Positions 1-9,149 of a stretch of DNA of 46,062 bases are shown here, piece after piece. The stretch lies in the NCBI GenBank assembly GCA_902500705.1, contig CABVRR010000011.1:11089-57150 (forward strand), written 5' to 3'. This stretch comes from an uncultured Nitrospira sp. Its GTDB lineage: Bacteria > Nitrospirota > Nitrospiria > Nitrospirales > Nitrospiraceae. The number at the start of each line of letters is the position of its first letter. Within the stretch, counting starts at the first letter, position 1. Under the pieces are notes generated by a model, which worked only from the letters and a program-made list of their open reading frames with translations, did no database searches and was not told the DNA's origin. Made by a program: the position numbers and the translations under genes.

Positions 1-11
1 ATCATGCGCAT
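1..11 (-). CDS. possible start of the next gene after ftsK (partial)
   Basis: The ftsK stop codon TAA overlaps an ATG read on the minus strand (TAATG), and a GGAGG motif lies just before it inside the ftsK end. This would be a translationally coupled downstream gene of which only three codons are in the window. In many bacteria lolA or another envelope gene follows ftsK, but nothing here identifies the product. Confidence 0.3.
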
Positions 12-2446
12 TATGCCTCCGCCGCTCCCACTGGGCCACGCCGCCCAAGAACTTCCCGTCGGCCGTCCCGTCCCGCTGCTCCGACAATGCCTTCCGATTC
101 CATCTGTTCGATCATGCGCGCCGCCCGCGGATAGCCGACCCGCAGTCGACGTTGTATCAACGACGCAGATGCCTGTCCAGTCGAGAGCACAAGCTCCTTC
201 GCCTGTTCATATATTTCATCCTTGGCTTCTTCCTCGGCTGCCTCTTCCAGCTTGAGCGATTGCAACTCTGGATTATAGACCGGAAGGGCCTGCTTCTTCA
301 CAAACTCGACGACCGAACGAACATCGTCATCCGATACAAAAGAGCCATGCAGCCGTGTCAGGCGTCCGGTACCGGAAGCCAGGTAGAGTAGATCGCCTCG
401 ACCCAACAACGCCTCAGCACCATTGGCATCCAGAATGGTCCGCGAGTCGGTCTTTGAGGATACTTGAAAGGCGATTCGTGCCGGAAAATTGGCTTTGATC
501 AAGCCGGTCAGCACATCGACGGAGGGACGCTGGGTGGCCAGCACCAGATGAATGCCGGACGCCCGAGCCATCTGTGCAAGTCGCGCGATCTTGTCTTCCA
601 CGTCTTTGGGAGCCACCATCATGAGATCTGCCAGTTCATCGATCATGACGACGATAAACGGCAAGGGCTCCGGTGGCGTCGGCGTTGGTTGCATACACCC
701 CCGCTCTCCTTCAGGGATGGATGTTTCTCCGGCAGAGAGACGCTCTTCTTCTGAGAGCCCCTGCATCTGACGCTCAACCTGCTCACCACCAGCGACGTTG
801 TTTTCAGCAAACACTTCGTGCAAGCCGATGACCATCCGGTTGTAGGCATCAATATTCCGCACACCAGCTTCCGCGAGCAGCTTGTACCGTCGCTCCATTT
901 CAGCGACGACCCAACCAAGCCCGCGTGCGGCTGATTTGGGATCGGTAATGACCGGCCGCAAGAGATGTGGGATGCCTTCGTACGACTGGAATTCCAACAT
1001 CTTCGGGTCAATGAGCAGTAGTTTCACTTCGCTGGGCTTGGCGGAAAAGAGGATGCTCAGCAACATGGTATTCAAGCTGACGCTTTTGCCGGCTCCTGTT
1101 GCACCCGCTACTAAAAGGTGCGGCATCGTCTTTAAGTCCGCCGTCGTCGGTGCGCCGAAGATGTCTTTTCCTAGCGCGAGAGTCAGCCGCGATCTAGCCC
1201 GCCGAAAGGCCTCGCTCATAATCACTTCTTTAAAGGACACCGTCTCTCGAGACCGATTCGGCACCTCGATCCCAACCACCGATTTCCCCGGCAACGGGGC
1301 CACGATTCGAAGACTTGTCGCTTTAAGCGCCAGGGCCAGATCATCGGCAAGATTCACGATACGAGCCACTTTCGTACCAGGCGCCGGCTCGAATTCATAC
1401 ATCGTCACGACCGGCCCTGGCCTGACTTCGGTCACCGTCCCTTCGACACCAAAACTCGCCAGCGCTCGCGACAAGACCTCGGACTGAGCCTTCAACTCCT
1501 CGTCAGACATGCGATCCAACGGCCCAGACGGATCACTCAACAGGAGTTCAGGGTCCGGTAAACGGTAGTTATCCGGTTCTACCCGTAGCGTAATCAATTC
1601 CGGCTCGATCACATCCGGCTCAGTACTGGGGGTTGGTGCAGGAAACGGTTGAATAATCGGAGCCGAAAGAGTCGGCACAAACTCTGATCCCTTCAGTCTT
1701 TCGGCAAGCAACTCTTCTTTCGTAGCAGCGGAGATCAGCTTGGGTGCCCTGCCTCGCTGCCTTCTATTTCCGATATCCTGAAAAGCCTCTACGTCCGACT
1801 CTGTTAAGCGTTCAGGCATGACCGCAGTGATTCCTTCACGGAGCACAGCCCACCGTTCCGGCATGCGACGAGCCAGTTGCGCCAATGACAGAGGGCTCAT
1901 GAGCAAGAGAGACACGAGAAGACCCGTAATGACAAGAATATAGGCACCAGTCTCGGCAAATATGGCGCGAAGCCCCTCAGCAATGGCTCCACCGGCCACA
2001 CCACCAGCCATTCCATAGGCAATCATGCCACTGCTCAATGTCGGTACTGCCGGGGCTTCAAGATGAAGAAATGCGCTCAGCAAACAGACGGCGGCCAAGG
2101 AACTGACCGCCGTCCTGAACCTGAAGCTGACCGATGTCTGCGAGAAGCAGCGAAACCCCAATCGACCTAGGAGGAGAGGAAACAGATAGGCCCCTCCGCC
2201 AAGACAGTAGAAAAGTCCCCCGGCCAATAAGGCACCAAACGAACCGATGAGATTTCGAGGTTGATCCGCTGCTTGCGTCCCGTCTGCCACCATCTGCGCC
2301 TCTCCAGGCACAAATGAAAGGAGGCTCAGTAGCATCAGAAGGCTCAACGCGATCAAGATCACGCCGATTACTTCGTGCTGAATATGGGAAGAGGGAGCCG
2401 GAGCGCGGCGGGAATCTCCCCGCTTGGCCGAGGTGGTCACACGCAT
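11..2446 (-). CDS. ftsK: DNA translocase FtsK/SpoIIIE
   Basis: Septum-anchored ATPase that pumps chromosome ends through the closing septum and activates dimer resolution at dif. The 811-residue product has about four hydrophobic segments near its N-terminus, a linker rich in Pro and Glu, then a RecA-like motor with Walker A GATGAGKS and Walker B VVMIDELADL. A C-terminal winged-helix gamma domain (around SLIQRRLRVGYPRAARM) reads the polar KOPS sequences. The motor carries a Glu/Gly-rich insertion between the Walker motifs. The frame is open to a GTG at 2503, but I prefer the ATG at 2446 because it gives the usual short basic N-terminus before the first membrane segment; neither start has a good ribosome site. 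It follows phoU by about 100 bp. Confidence 0.95.
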   Translation of the reverse strand: MRVTTSAKRGDSRRAPAPSSHIQHEVIGVILIALSLLMLLSLLSFVPGEAQMVADGTQAADQPRNLIGSFGALLAGGLFYCLGGGAYLFPLLLGRLGFRCFSQTSVSFRFRTAVSSLAAVCLLSAFLHLEAPAVPTLSSGMIAYGMAGGVAGGAIAEGLRAIFAETGAYILVITGLLVSLLLMSPLSLAQLARRMPERWAVLREGITAVMPERLTESDVEAFQDIGNRRQRGRAPKLISAATKEELLAERLKGSEFVPTLSAPIIQPFPAPTPSTEPDVIEPELITLRVEPDNYRLPDPELLLSDPSGPLDRMSDEELKAQSEVLSRALASFGVEGTVTEVRPGPVVTMYEFEPAPGTKVARIVNLADDLALALKATSLRIVAPLPGKSVVGIEVPNRSRETVSFKEVIMSEAFRRARSRLTLALGKDIFGAPTTADLKTMPHLLVAGATGAGKSVSLNTMLLSILFSAKPSEVKLLLIDPKMLEFQSYEGIPHLLRPVITDPKSAARGLGWVVAEMERRYKLLAEAGVRNIDAYNRMVIGLHEVFAENNVAGGEQVERQMQGLSEEERLSAGETSIPEGERGCMQPTPTPPEPLPFIVVMIDELADLMMVAPKDVEDKIARLAQMARASGIHLVLATQRPSVDVLTGLIKANFPARIAFQVSSKTDSRTILDANGAEALLGRGDLLYLASGTGRLTRLHGSFVSDDDVRSVVEFVKKQALPVYNPELQSLKLEEAAEEEAKDEIYEQAKELVLSTGQASASLIQRRLRVGYPRAARMIEQMESEGIVGAAGRDGRREVLGRRGPVGAAEA

Positions 2447-2548
2447 GGAATCGATGCTAGCACAGGGGAAAATGCATTTCAAACAAACCAGCACCTGGCT
2501 CACGGCGGTGGGGTGATGGGCCGCGCGAGAAGACCGTGAGCCGACACA

Positions 2549-3223
2549 TCAAGACGGAATCGGCGGAGTTGTATGACGGATAATTTTCCCTTCTACAAGA
2601 TACACCACCAGCTCGGCGATGTTGGTGGCATGATCGGCGACCCGCTCTAGAGACTTCGCGATAAAACTTAATCGAATGGCACGGGAAATCGTGTGTGGAT
2701 TTTCCACCATAAACGAGAGCAGCTCTCGAAACACCTGCTCCATGAGATCATCGACGAAATCGTCATCCCCGATCACTTTCCTGGCGAGTGCGGCGTCTTC
2801 CTTGACGAACGCATCAATGCTTTCCTTCACCATCACTCGAGCGAGACTTCCCATGCGTGGGATATCGATGTAGGGCTTGAGCTGTGGTTCTTCGTTCAGC
2901 TCGATCGCGCGCTCGCAGATACTTTCGGCCAGATCACTGATACGTTCGAGTTCCGTGGAAAGTTTCATCGCCGTCGTGACAAGTCGCAGATCACGCGCGG
3001 CAGGCTGGTGAAGGGCCAACAGTTCGATGCAGGTCTCGTCGATCTCGACATCCATGGCATTCACCTTATGGTCTCGTTCGATCACACGGCACGCCAGGGC
3101 CGCGTCCCGTGTGACGAGAGCGGTCAACGCCTTGTCGATCTGATCTTCGGCGAGGCCGGCCATTCGCGCCAACTTCGTCTTCAACTCTCCAAGCTCTTCG
3201 TCAACATGTCGTCGTTGGGCCAT
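2549..3223 (-). CDS. phoU: phosphate signalling protein PhoU
   Basis: PhoU links the Pst transporter to the PhoR-type sensor kinase and lowers Pho signalling when phosphate is plentiful. The 224-residue product is all-helical, with the two PhoU repeats typical of the family (about residues 15-105 and 115-210) and the acidic/polar metal-binding stretches such as EIDETCIELLALHQPAARDLR. The ATG at 3223 was chosen over an upstream in-frame codon inside pstB: only 4 bp then separate it from the pstB stop and the length matches the family. It is the last gene of the pst run. No phoB/phoR pair is present in the window. Confidence 0.94.
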   Translation of the reverse strand: MAQRRHVDEELGELKTKLARMAGLAEDQIDKALTALVTRDAALACRVIERDHKVNAMDVEIDETCIELLALHQPAARDLRLVTTAMKLSTELERISDLAESICERAIELNEEPQLKPYIDIPRMGSLARVMVKESIDAFVKEDAALARKVIGDDDFVDDLMEQVFRELLSFMVENPHTISRAIRLSFIAKSLERVADHATNIAELVVYLVEGKIIRHTTPPIPS

Positions 3224-3227
3224 AGGA

Positions 3228-4106
3228 TCACCCGAATCGTCCAGTGATATAGTCTTCCGTCTGCTTCTTCGTCGGGTTTGTAAAGACCTGCTTTGTGAGA
3301 CCGAACTCAACCAATTTCCCAAGGTACATAAATGCCGTCCGATCGGACACCCGCGCCGCTTGCTGCATATTGTGTGTCACGATGACGACGGTCAACTCTT
3401 TCTTCAACGAAAACAACAACTCTTCGATGATGCCCGTGGCGATCGGATCCAGCGCTGAACAGGGTTCATCCATCAGCAGGACGTCCGGTTTCACAGCGAG
3501 CGCCCGTGCGATGCAGAGCCGCTGCTGCTGACCGCCGGATAACCCGAGCGCGCTCTTGTGCAGTCGATCCTTTACTTCCTCCCAGAGGCCTGCTCCCCGG
3601 AGGCTCTGTTCTACAATATCTCCCAGTACCATCTTACTCTTCAGTCCTTGTAGCCGCGGACCGTACGCCACATTTTCATAGATCGATTTGGGAAACGGGT
3701 TGGACTTTTGGAAGACCATCCCCACTCGCTTACGCAGATCAGTGATATCGATCTCCGGGTTAAAGATATCGACGTCGTCCAGGAGAATATCCCCCTCATG
3801 CCTGCTTCCTTCGATGAGGTCGTTCAGGCGATTCATGCACCGGAGCAACGTCGATTTCCCGCAACCGGACGGCCCGATGAACGCGGTGACTTGATGTTCT
3901 GGAACTCCCAGATCGATGTTGAACAGCGATTGCACGGAGCCGTAGAAAAAGTTGAACCCTCGCACCTGCAGTTTGGACTGCCCTTGCGCGTCGGACCGAT
4001 GCGATACCTTGGGAACATGAGGATCCATAGTCTCCATCTCCGTGACCGATGCAGGGGGAGCGAGGGTCGAGACACTGGACATGCGATCATACCGCTGATC
4101 CAGCAT
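3228..4106 (-). CDS. pstB: phosphate ABC transporter ATP-binding protein PstB
   Basis: Cytoplasmic ATPase of the high-affinity phosphate importer PstSCAB. The 292-residue protein has Walker [12 protein letters not shown], the ABC signature LSGGQQQR, Walker [14 protein letters not shown] and the switch His in VIVTHNM. About 40 extra residues precede the ABC domain. The start is well supported by a GAGGAGG ribosome site six bases upstream, even though this makes the gene overlap the pstA end by 20 bp. The overlap and the spacing to phoU indicate a single transcript. Confidence 0.97.
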   Translation of the reverse strand: MLDQRYDRMSSVSTLAPPASVTEMETMDPHVPKVSHRSDAQGQSKLQVRGFNFFYGSVQSLFNIDLGVPEHQVTAFIGPSGCGKSTLLRCMNRLNDLIEGSRHEGDILLDDVDIFNPEIDITDLRKRVGMVFQKSNPFPKSIYENVAYGPRLQGLKSKMVLGDIVEQSLRGAGLWEEVKDRLHKSALGLSGGQQQRLCIARALAVKPDVLLMDEPCSALDPIATGIIEELLFSLKKELTVVIVTHNMQQAARVSDRTAFMYLGKLVEFGLTKQVFTNPTKKQTEDYITGRFG

Positions 4107-5502
4107 ATTTCCTCCTCATTCGATTTCGCAAGACAATACCCGTCAGGTTCAGCGTCACCACCACGAGGATCAACACCAAGGTGGTCACATAGACCATGGG
4201 CTTGGCGGCCTCTACATTCGGCGACTGAAACCCCACATCGTAGATGTGAAAACCCAAATGCATGAACTTGCGGTCCAGGTGCAGGAAAGGCCAGGTCCCA
4301 TCGATGGGTAACGCCGGCGCGAGTTTCACCACACCCGTCAGCATCAGCGGCGCCACCTCTCCGGCTGCACGCGCCATCGCGAGAATCAGTCCCGTCAAAA
4401 TCCCAGGCAGGGCCGAGGGGAGGACGACTTTCCACATGGTTTCCCATTTGGTTGCACCGAGGCCGATCGAGCCTTCGCGGTATTCCCGTGGCACAGCGGC
4501 CAGTCCTTCCTCTGTCGCAACGATCACCACTGGAACGGTCAACAGCGCCAACGTGAGTGAGGCCCAGAGAATGCCGCCCGTGCCGAACGTGGGAGTCGGC
4601 AGCCGATCAGCAAACCAGAGCGCATCCAGCACGCCACCGACGCCGTAGACGAAAAACCCCAGACCGAACACCCCAAAGACGATCGAAGGAACCCCTGCAA
4701 GATTGTTGACGGCGATGCGAACCGTCCGCACGATGATTCCCTGTCGGGCATATTCTCTGAGATAGAGCGCCCCGATGATACCGAACGGAGTCACCAAGAT
4801 ACTCATGATGATCACCATCATCACGGTGCCAAATATTGCTGGGAAGATGCCGCCCTCTGTATTGGCTTCTCGCGGTTCCGTGGTCAAGACCATCCATACG
4901 TTTCCGGCATAGATCCACACCTTCTCGAATGTCGAAAGATCGTTTGGTCGCAACACCTGCATGACTTGATCAAGTGCAAGAGACTTCTCCCGTCCATTGG
5001 CATCGACGGCAAGCACCGTATAGGCACTGTCGGCCTCGCTCGATTGCGCATGTCGAAGAAGAGGCGGCAACGCCTGCCAGACAGCATCTGTTCCCTCACT
5101 CAGGACCTGGTCGTCCTTCAGCAGAGTCCGCAGTCGCCCATAGAAATCACCCCACTCACGTCGCTCCACCATGATGAGATCGGACGGCGTGGTCTGCTTG
5201 ATGATCTGGTCCGTGTTGATCCAACGATAGTCTAGCCCGTAGAGATCACGATTCCCGATCTTCACCCTGATTCGCGGAATTCCCTTTGGACTCACTTCCT
5301 CACCGGCCAAGTGACCGATGACATGCGTGCCGTCTTTCAACGTCAGCTCTACGAGGTCAGCCGGCCAGAAATACCCAAATCCGTTGATGAGAATAAGCAC
5401 GAGAAGCCCACCGATCATCAGGAGCGACAGGGAAAGCCCCGCCCCGCAGCTCCAAATGAAGAACTCGCCGCTCCCTAGAAACTGATGAAACCAACGCTTC
5501 AT
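4087..5502 (-). CDS. pstA: phosphate ABC transporter permease PstA, long form
   Basis: Membrane subunit of the phosphate importer. At 471 residues it is far longer than the roughly 300 residues of the enteric protein. One hydrophobic helix (about residues 17-45) is followed by a soluble stretch of about 170 residues predicted to lie in the periplasm, then a normal permease core from about residue 220. The EAA coupling loop, which contacts PstB, is visible around [16 protein letters not shown]. Long PstA forms are known in Pseudomonas and relatives. The gene lies between pstC and pstB. Confidence 0.95.
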   Translation of the reverse strand: MKRWFHQFLGSGEFFIWSCGAGLSLSLLMIGGLLVLILINGFGYFWPADLVELTLKDGTHVIGHLAGEEVSPKGIPRIRVKIGNRDLYGLDYRWINTDQIIKQTTPSDLIMVERREWGDFYGRLRTLLKDDQVLSEGTDAVWQALPPLLRHAQSSEADSAYTVLAVDANGREKSLALDQVMQVLRPNDLSTFEKVWIYAGNVWMVLTTEPREANTEGGIFPAIFGTVMMVIIMSILVTPFGIIGALYLREYARQGIIVRTVRIAVNNLAGVPSIVFGVFGLGFFVYGVGGVLDALWFADRLPTPTFGTGGILWASLTLALLTVPVVIVATEEGLAAVPREYREGSIGLGATKWETMWKVVLPSALPGILTGLILAMARAAGEVAPLMLTGVVKLAPALPIDGTWPFLHLDRKFMHLGFHIYDVGFQSPNVEAAKPMVYVTTLVLILVVVTLNLTGIVLRNRMRRKYAGSAV

Positions 5503-5591
5503 TGACTCACTCGCAAACCGGTTGTCTCAACCCCTCGTTCAGGAACTGCGTCTTTCTGATCGAGGACTTTCTTTCACAGTCTCCGCTCCGA

Positions 5592-7916
5592 CTAGAATTG
5601 GCTGTACTTCTCTCTCAGCCGCTGCCGGACCAGTTCCGCGACGGTATTGAGCACAAAGGTCGCGATAAACAATAACAGTCCCGCCAAAAAGAGCGTGCGA
5701 TACAAAGTTCCGCCATGAGGTGCTTCAGGAATCTCCACAGCAATATTCGCGGACAGCGTCCGAAACCCATTGAACAGACTCCACTCCATAATCGGAGTAT
5801 TGCCGGTCGCCATCAGAACGATCATGGTTTCGCCGACCGCGCGCCCGAGCCCGATCATCAATGCTGAGAAAATACCTGGACTGGCGGAGATGAGGACCAA
5901 ATGCGTGAGTGTCTGCCAGCGCGTCGCCCCAAGCGCCAACGAGCCGGCGATGAGATTCTTGGGGACGTTCGACAGGGCTTCCTCGGAAATACTGTAGATG
6001 ATCGGGATGATGGCAAACCCCATTGCCATACCGACGACAATGGCATTGCGCTGGTCATAATTCAAACCGAGGGTGTTCTGGAGCCAAGACTTGTAATGGC
6101 CGCCGAACAAGACCGTGTCCCACCAGGCATTGGTCGCAAGGCACCACCAGATGACTCCCATGAGGATCGGTAGCAGCAGCAGCGCCTCTACACCGGGTCG
6201 AACACGATTCCGAAGAGACACCGGCAGCGCCACATACACAGCCGCTGAGACGGCGATGGTCAAGGGAATCATAAAGATCGTTGCCGTCATGGCTGGAAAA
6301 TTCCGTTCAAGAACCGGAGCAAACCAAAGTCCGGCTAAAAATCCCAGCACGACTGTTGGAAGCGCGGCCATGATTTCTATCGTAGGTTTGATCTTAGCCC
6401 GCAGGTTCGGATGCATGAACATTGCGGTGTAAATTGCCGTCAACACCGCGATCGGGATCGCCAGCAGTACCGCATAGAGAGTGCCTTTGATAGTTCCAAA
6501 TATGAGCGGGACCAAGCTGAATTTTGGCTCGAAATCGTCGGAGCCACTGGATGATTGCCAGACACGCTCAGGCTGATCATAGCCTTCGTACCAGACCGGA
6601 GAGAACAATGTTTCCCAGGTGATCTCCGGATGAGGATTCTGAATGTCATAACGAATCAGCCGATCGGAGTCCGTCAGACCGATGACCCCATCGGCTTTCG
6701 GCGCAAAATAGATGCTGCGGATCAACCCCTGTTCAGGATGAAGGCGAAGTAACGTTTGCTCAGACGTTGAGTGGTGGAGCCACAGCTCTCCAGACGTATC
6801 GGTCGTGATAAACCCCTTGTCACGTTGAGAGATGGTAATGCCGGTCACAGCCGTGGCATGGGACGCCAGACGGTGGGCCACGATCATGTGTGTGGCATTG
6901 CTGCCTGGTCGCTCTCGCACAGGCATCCAGACGGCAACCTGTCCTGAAGCACTCCCGACAACAAGTGCACGGTCTCCCATCAAGTAGGCCAGAGCGGTAA
7001 TCGCTCCGCTTTGGTCCGGGGCGGGATCCGCTTCCACTAGGACCGGCTGTGCCGGGTCTCGAATGTCAAAGTTGTACAACGTTCCATCGACCGTTCCAAC
7101 TGCGAGCAGATCGGCCTGTCCTCCGAGCGTGAGAGCGGTAATGCGCTGAGGGATGTGTCGTGTAAGGTCGGCCTGTATGATCGACACCTCTTCTGTCCCA
7201 TCCGGTCGTGATTTTGTTCGAGTGGTCGTCAGCCACAGTTCCCGGTCATTGAGAAGCGCCGCGATCCGGGCACCGGCTTCCGTTCGCTGGTAGGCGATGC
7301 GGGTCACTGCGTGACGAGTCGGACCGACGAGAATCGGCTCACCGACCACAACGGACGGAGAGATCGTACGATCGTCATTGATGAATTCCTGATTGAATGT
7401 GATCGTAACGGGAACGACTCGCCCATCTTCAGTTCCCATTACCAGATGATGCCCCTTACTCAGGGCACGTACGCCAGCGGTTACCGAGTGGTCCGGCAGC
7501 AAGATCTGCGATGGAATGCTCGATGCAGCGGAAGAGCTCTTGTCGATAGAGGTAAACTCAAGCCGACTTCCCCTCAATATGTAGGCCAACTCTTGGTGCT
7601 CATCGGTCCCGACCACAGCAATGGACGTATGCGGTTCGGGAACGGATGAAAGAGGGATGGGTGCAGCCGGAATGGCTTTCGGTGATTGGAAGAGCGGAAG
7701 AACCTCCTTCACCAGAAACACGCACATACCGAGAATACAAAGAATGATACTGATCCCGCCGGCCTTGATGACGAAACGGGTGAAGGAATCTGTGATCGTC
7801 CTGATTTGTCGACGAGTCAACAGACCGCCGATGAGGGTCGGGGTCGGCAATGAACCCCGGCCGGACGACCGTTCTCCATGAGCAACAGTGATTGGGGTGA
7901 GTGACGGTTCCGTCAT
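5592..7916 (-). CDS. pstC: phosphate ABC transporter permease PstC with beta-propeller-like insertion
   Basis: Second membrane subunit of the phosphate importer, 774 residues against roughly 320 in enteric bacteria. A hydrophobic helix at about 49-69 is followed by a soluble region, about 90-455, with WD40-like blades (for example around LLAVGTVDGTLYNFD, LVVGSASGQVAVWMP and GFITTDTSGELWLHH). The permease core then runs from about residue 470 with the EAA loop SLALGATRWQTLTH. The soluble part should sit in the periplasm by topology. The ATG has no clear ribosome site. A 126-bp gap with a hairpin separates it from pstS. Confidence 0.95.
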   Translation of the reverse strand: MTEPSLTPITVAHGERSSGRGSLPTPTLIGGLLTRRQIRTITDSFTRFVIKAGGISIILCILGMCVFLVKEVLPLFQSPKAIPAAPIPLSSVPEPHTSIAVVGTDEHQELAYILRGSRLEFTSIDKSSSAASSIPSQILLPDHSVTAGVRALSKGHHLVMGTEDGRVVPVTITFNQEFINDDRTISPSVVVGEPILVGPTRHAVTRIAYQRTEAGARIAALLNDRELWLTTTRTKSRPDGTEEVSIIQADLTRHIPQRITALTLGGQADLLAVGTVDGTLYNFDIRDPAQPVLVEADPAPDQSGAITALAYLMGDRALVVGSASGQVAVWMPVRERPGSNATHMIVAHRLASHATAVTGITISQRDKGFITTDTSGELWLHHSTSEQTLLRLHPEQGLIRSIYFAPKADGVIGLTDSDRLIRYDIQNPHPEITWETLFSPVWYEGYDQPERVWQSSSGSDDFEPKFSLVPLIFGTIKGTLYAVLLAIPIAVLTAIYTAMFMHPNLRAKIKPTIEIMAALPTVVLGFLAGLWFAPVLERNFPAMTATIFMIPLTIAVSAAVYVALPVSLRNRVRPGVEALLLLPILMGVIWWCLATNAWWDTVLFGGHYKSWLQNTLGLNYDQRNAIVVGMAMGFAIIPIIYSISEEALSNVPKNLIAGSLALGATRWQTLTHLVLISASPGIFSALMIGLGRAVGETMIVLMATGNTPIMEWSLFNGFRTLSANIAVEIPEAPHGGTLYRTLFLAGLLLFIATFVLNTVAELVRQRLREKYSQF

Positions 7917-7991
7917 AACGTGTTGACTTCAGTCTTCTTCTCCAAGGTTCTTATCCAGTCATCTGCCCTCTGCTTCTCAGCTGCCAAACAA

Positions 7992-8009
7992 ACAATGGCT
8001 TTTCATTGT
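7992..8009 (-). terminator. weak hairpin between pstS and pstC
   Basis: Six-base inverted repeat ACAATG/CATTGT with a six-base loop. On the minus strand it is followed by a T-rich stretch (TTGTTTGG). It lies 34 bp after the pstS stop. It could be a leaky terminator or an RNA-stabilising hairpin that keeps pstS message above pstCAB message, a common pattern in pst operons. The stem is short. Confidence 0.4.
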
Positions 8010-8042
8010 GGGTCGCGTCAATTCGGGCTATGGAGTTGATGC

Positions 8043-9035
8043 CTATTCGACCTTCGTCATTTCCTTTTGAATAACCGCCTGAGGCAATGGGAAAAACCCA
8101 TCCTTAATCACAACGGCTTGTCCTTCTTTGCTATAAATAAACTTGATGAATTCTTTTACCAGCGGGTCAAGCGGTTTGTTCGGCGCCTTGTTGATATAGA
8201 GCAGGAGATGCCGCCAAAGCGGGTAGGACCCATTCATGGCGTTTGTTTGACTGGGGACAACAAAAGGCCCTCCGGCTTTTTCCGCCAGAGGAAGTACACG
8301 CACACCAGATGTCACATAACCGATCCCGCTGTACCCGATGCCGGCTTGGTCTTCGGTGATTCCCTGTACCACTGACGCGGAACCGGGCTGTTCTTTCACC
8401 TGATCCTTGTAGTCGCCGTTCTGCAGTGCATACTCCTTGAAGAACCCGTAGGTGCCCGATGCAGAGTTGCGGCCATAGATGCTGATGGGAGAGGCCCCCA
8501 CTTCCCCTGTCACCCCTAACTGTCCCCACTGGTCGAGGCTTCCCGGCGCACCACCGCGACGGGTTTTGGAGAAGATGGCATCGACTTGCGCCATTGTGAG
8601 TCCCGGCACGGTGTTATCCTTATTGACATAGACGGCTAAAGCGTCGATCGCCACAGGAAGTGCGATGGGCTTATACCTGAACTTCCGTTCGAACGCATCG
8701 ATCTCGGTATTTTTCATCGCACGGGACATCGGCCCCAGTTGTGCGGTGCCCTCGATCAGAGCCGGTGGTGCCGTGCTTGACCCTTTTCCTTCGATTTGGA
8801 TCTTGACGGTGGGATATTGCTTGCGAAAGCCTTCCGCCCAGAGCGTCATGAGATTATTGAGCGTATCCGACCCGATGCTGTTGAGGTTCCCAGATACTCC
8901 GCTGACTTTGACATATCCTTTTAAGGCTGAGTCCAACACGATCGCATCATCCGCATGGGCTGGAGAGATTGCCGAACCCAGCGCTCCAAGAAGCACAAGA
9001 AACCAGAGACGAGACTTCGTGGCTGATAGGTTCAT
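8043..9035 (-). CDS. pstS: periplasmic phosphate-binding protein PstS
   Basis: High-affinity phosphate receptor that hands phosphate to PstCA. The 330-residue product starts with a signal peptide ending near SPAHA/DDAI and has the PBP-like fold with family motifs GSDTL, KGSSTAP and GRNSASGTYGFF, which contribute phosphate ligands. The ATG at 9035 is preferred over two upstream in-frame ATGs because AAAGGA lies seven to eight bases before it and the signal peptide then has normal length. The leader from the predicted promoter is only about 25 nt. Confidence 0.95.
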   Translation of the reverse strand: MNLSATKSRLWFLVLLGALGSAISPAHADDAIVLDSALKGYVKVSGVSGNLNSIGSDTLNNLMTLWAEGFRKQYPTVKIQIEGKGSSTAPPALIEGTAQLGPMSRAMKNTEIDAFERKFRYKPIALPVAIDALAVYVNKDNTVPGLTMAQVDAIFSKTRRGGAPGSLDQWGQLGVTGEVGASPISIYGRNSASGTYGFFKEYALQNGDYKDQVKEQPGSASVVQGITEDQAGIGYSGIGYVTSGVRVLPLAEKAGGPFVVPSQTNAMNGSYPLWRHLLLYINKAPNKPLDPLVKEFIKFIYSKEGQAVVIKDGFFPLPQAVIQKEMTKVE

Positions 9036-9064
9036 ACCTAGTCCTTTCATTATCACTCGCATAA

Positions 9065-9117
9065 ATAATCCGGTTGTGTTGCCACCACATTACGCGAATG
9101 TTACAAGCACGTTACAT
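9065..9117 (-). promoter_or_regulatory. Pho box array and promoter of pstS
   Basis: On the minus strand three 7-bp units, ATGTAAC, TTGTAAC and GCGTAAT, are each separated by 4 bp, an exact 11-bp period (plus-strand positions 9111-9117, 9100-9106, 9089-9095). This is the arrangement of PhoB boxes, where the repeats replace a -35 element. A GATTAT candidate -10 lies 18 bp downstream (9065-9070), putting the transcript start just before the pstS ribosome site. Binding by a PhoB homologue is inferred from architecture and position. Confidence 0.72.
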
Positions 9118-9149
9118 ATGGAGTGCTTCGTCGTAAACCTCTCTCCTTA

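Noticed and set aside
882..1487. 201-codon plus-strand frame
   Set aside because: Antisense to the ftsK motor domain; a consequence of GC-rich codon use.
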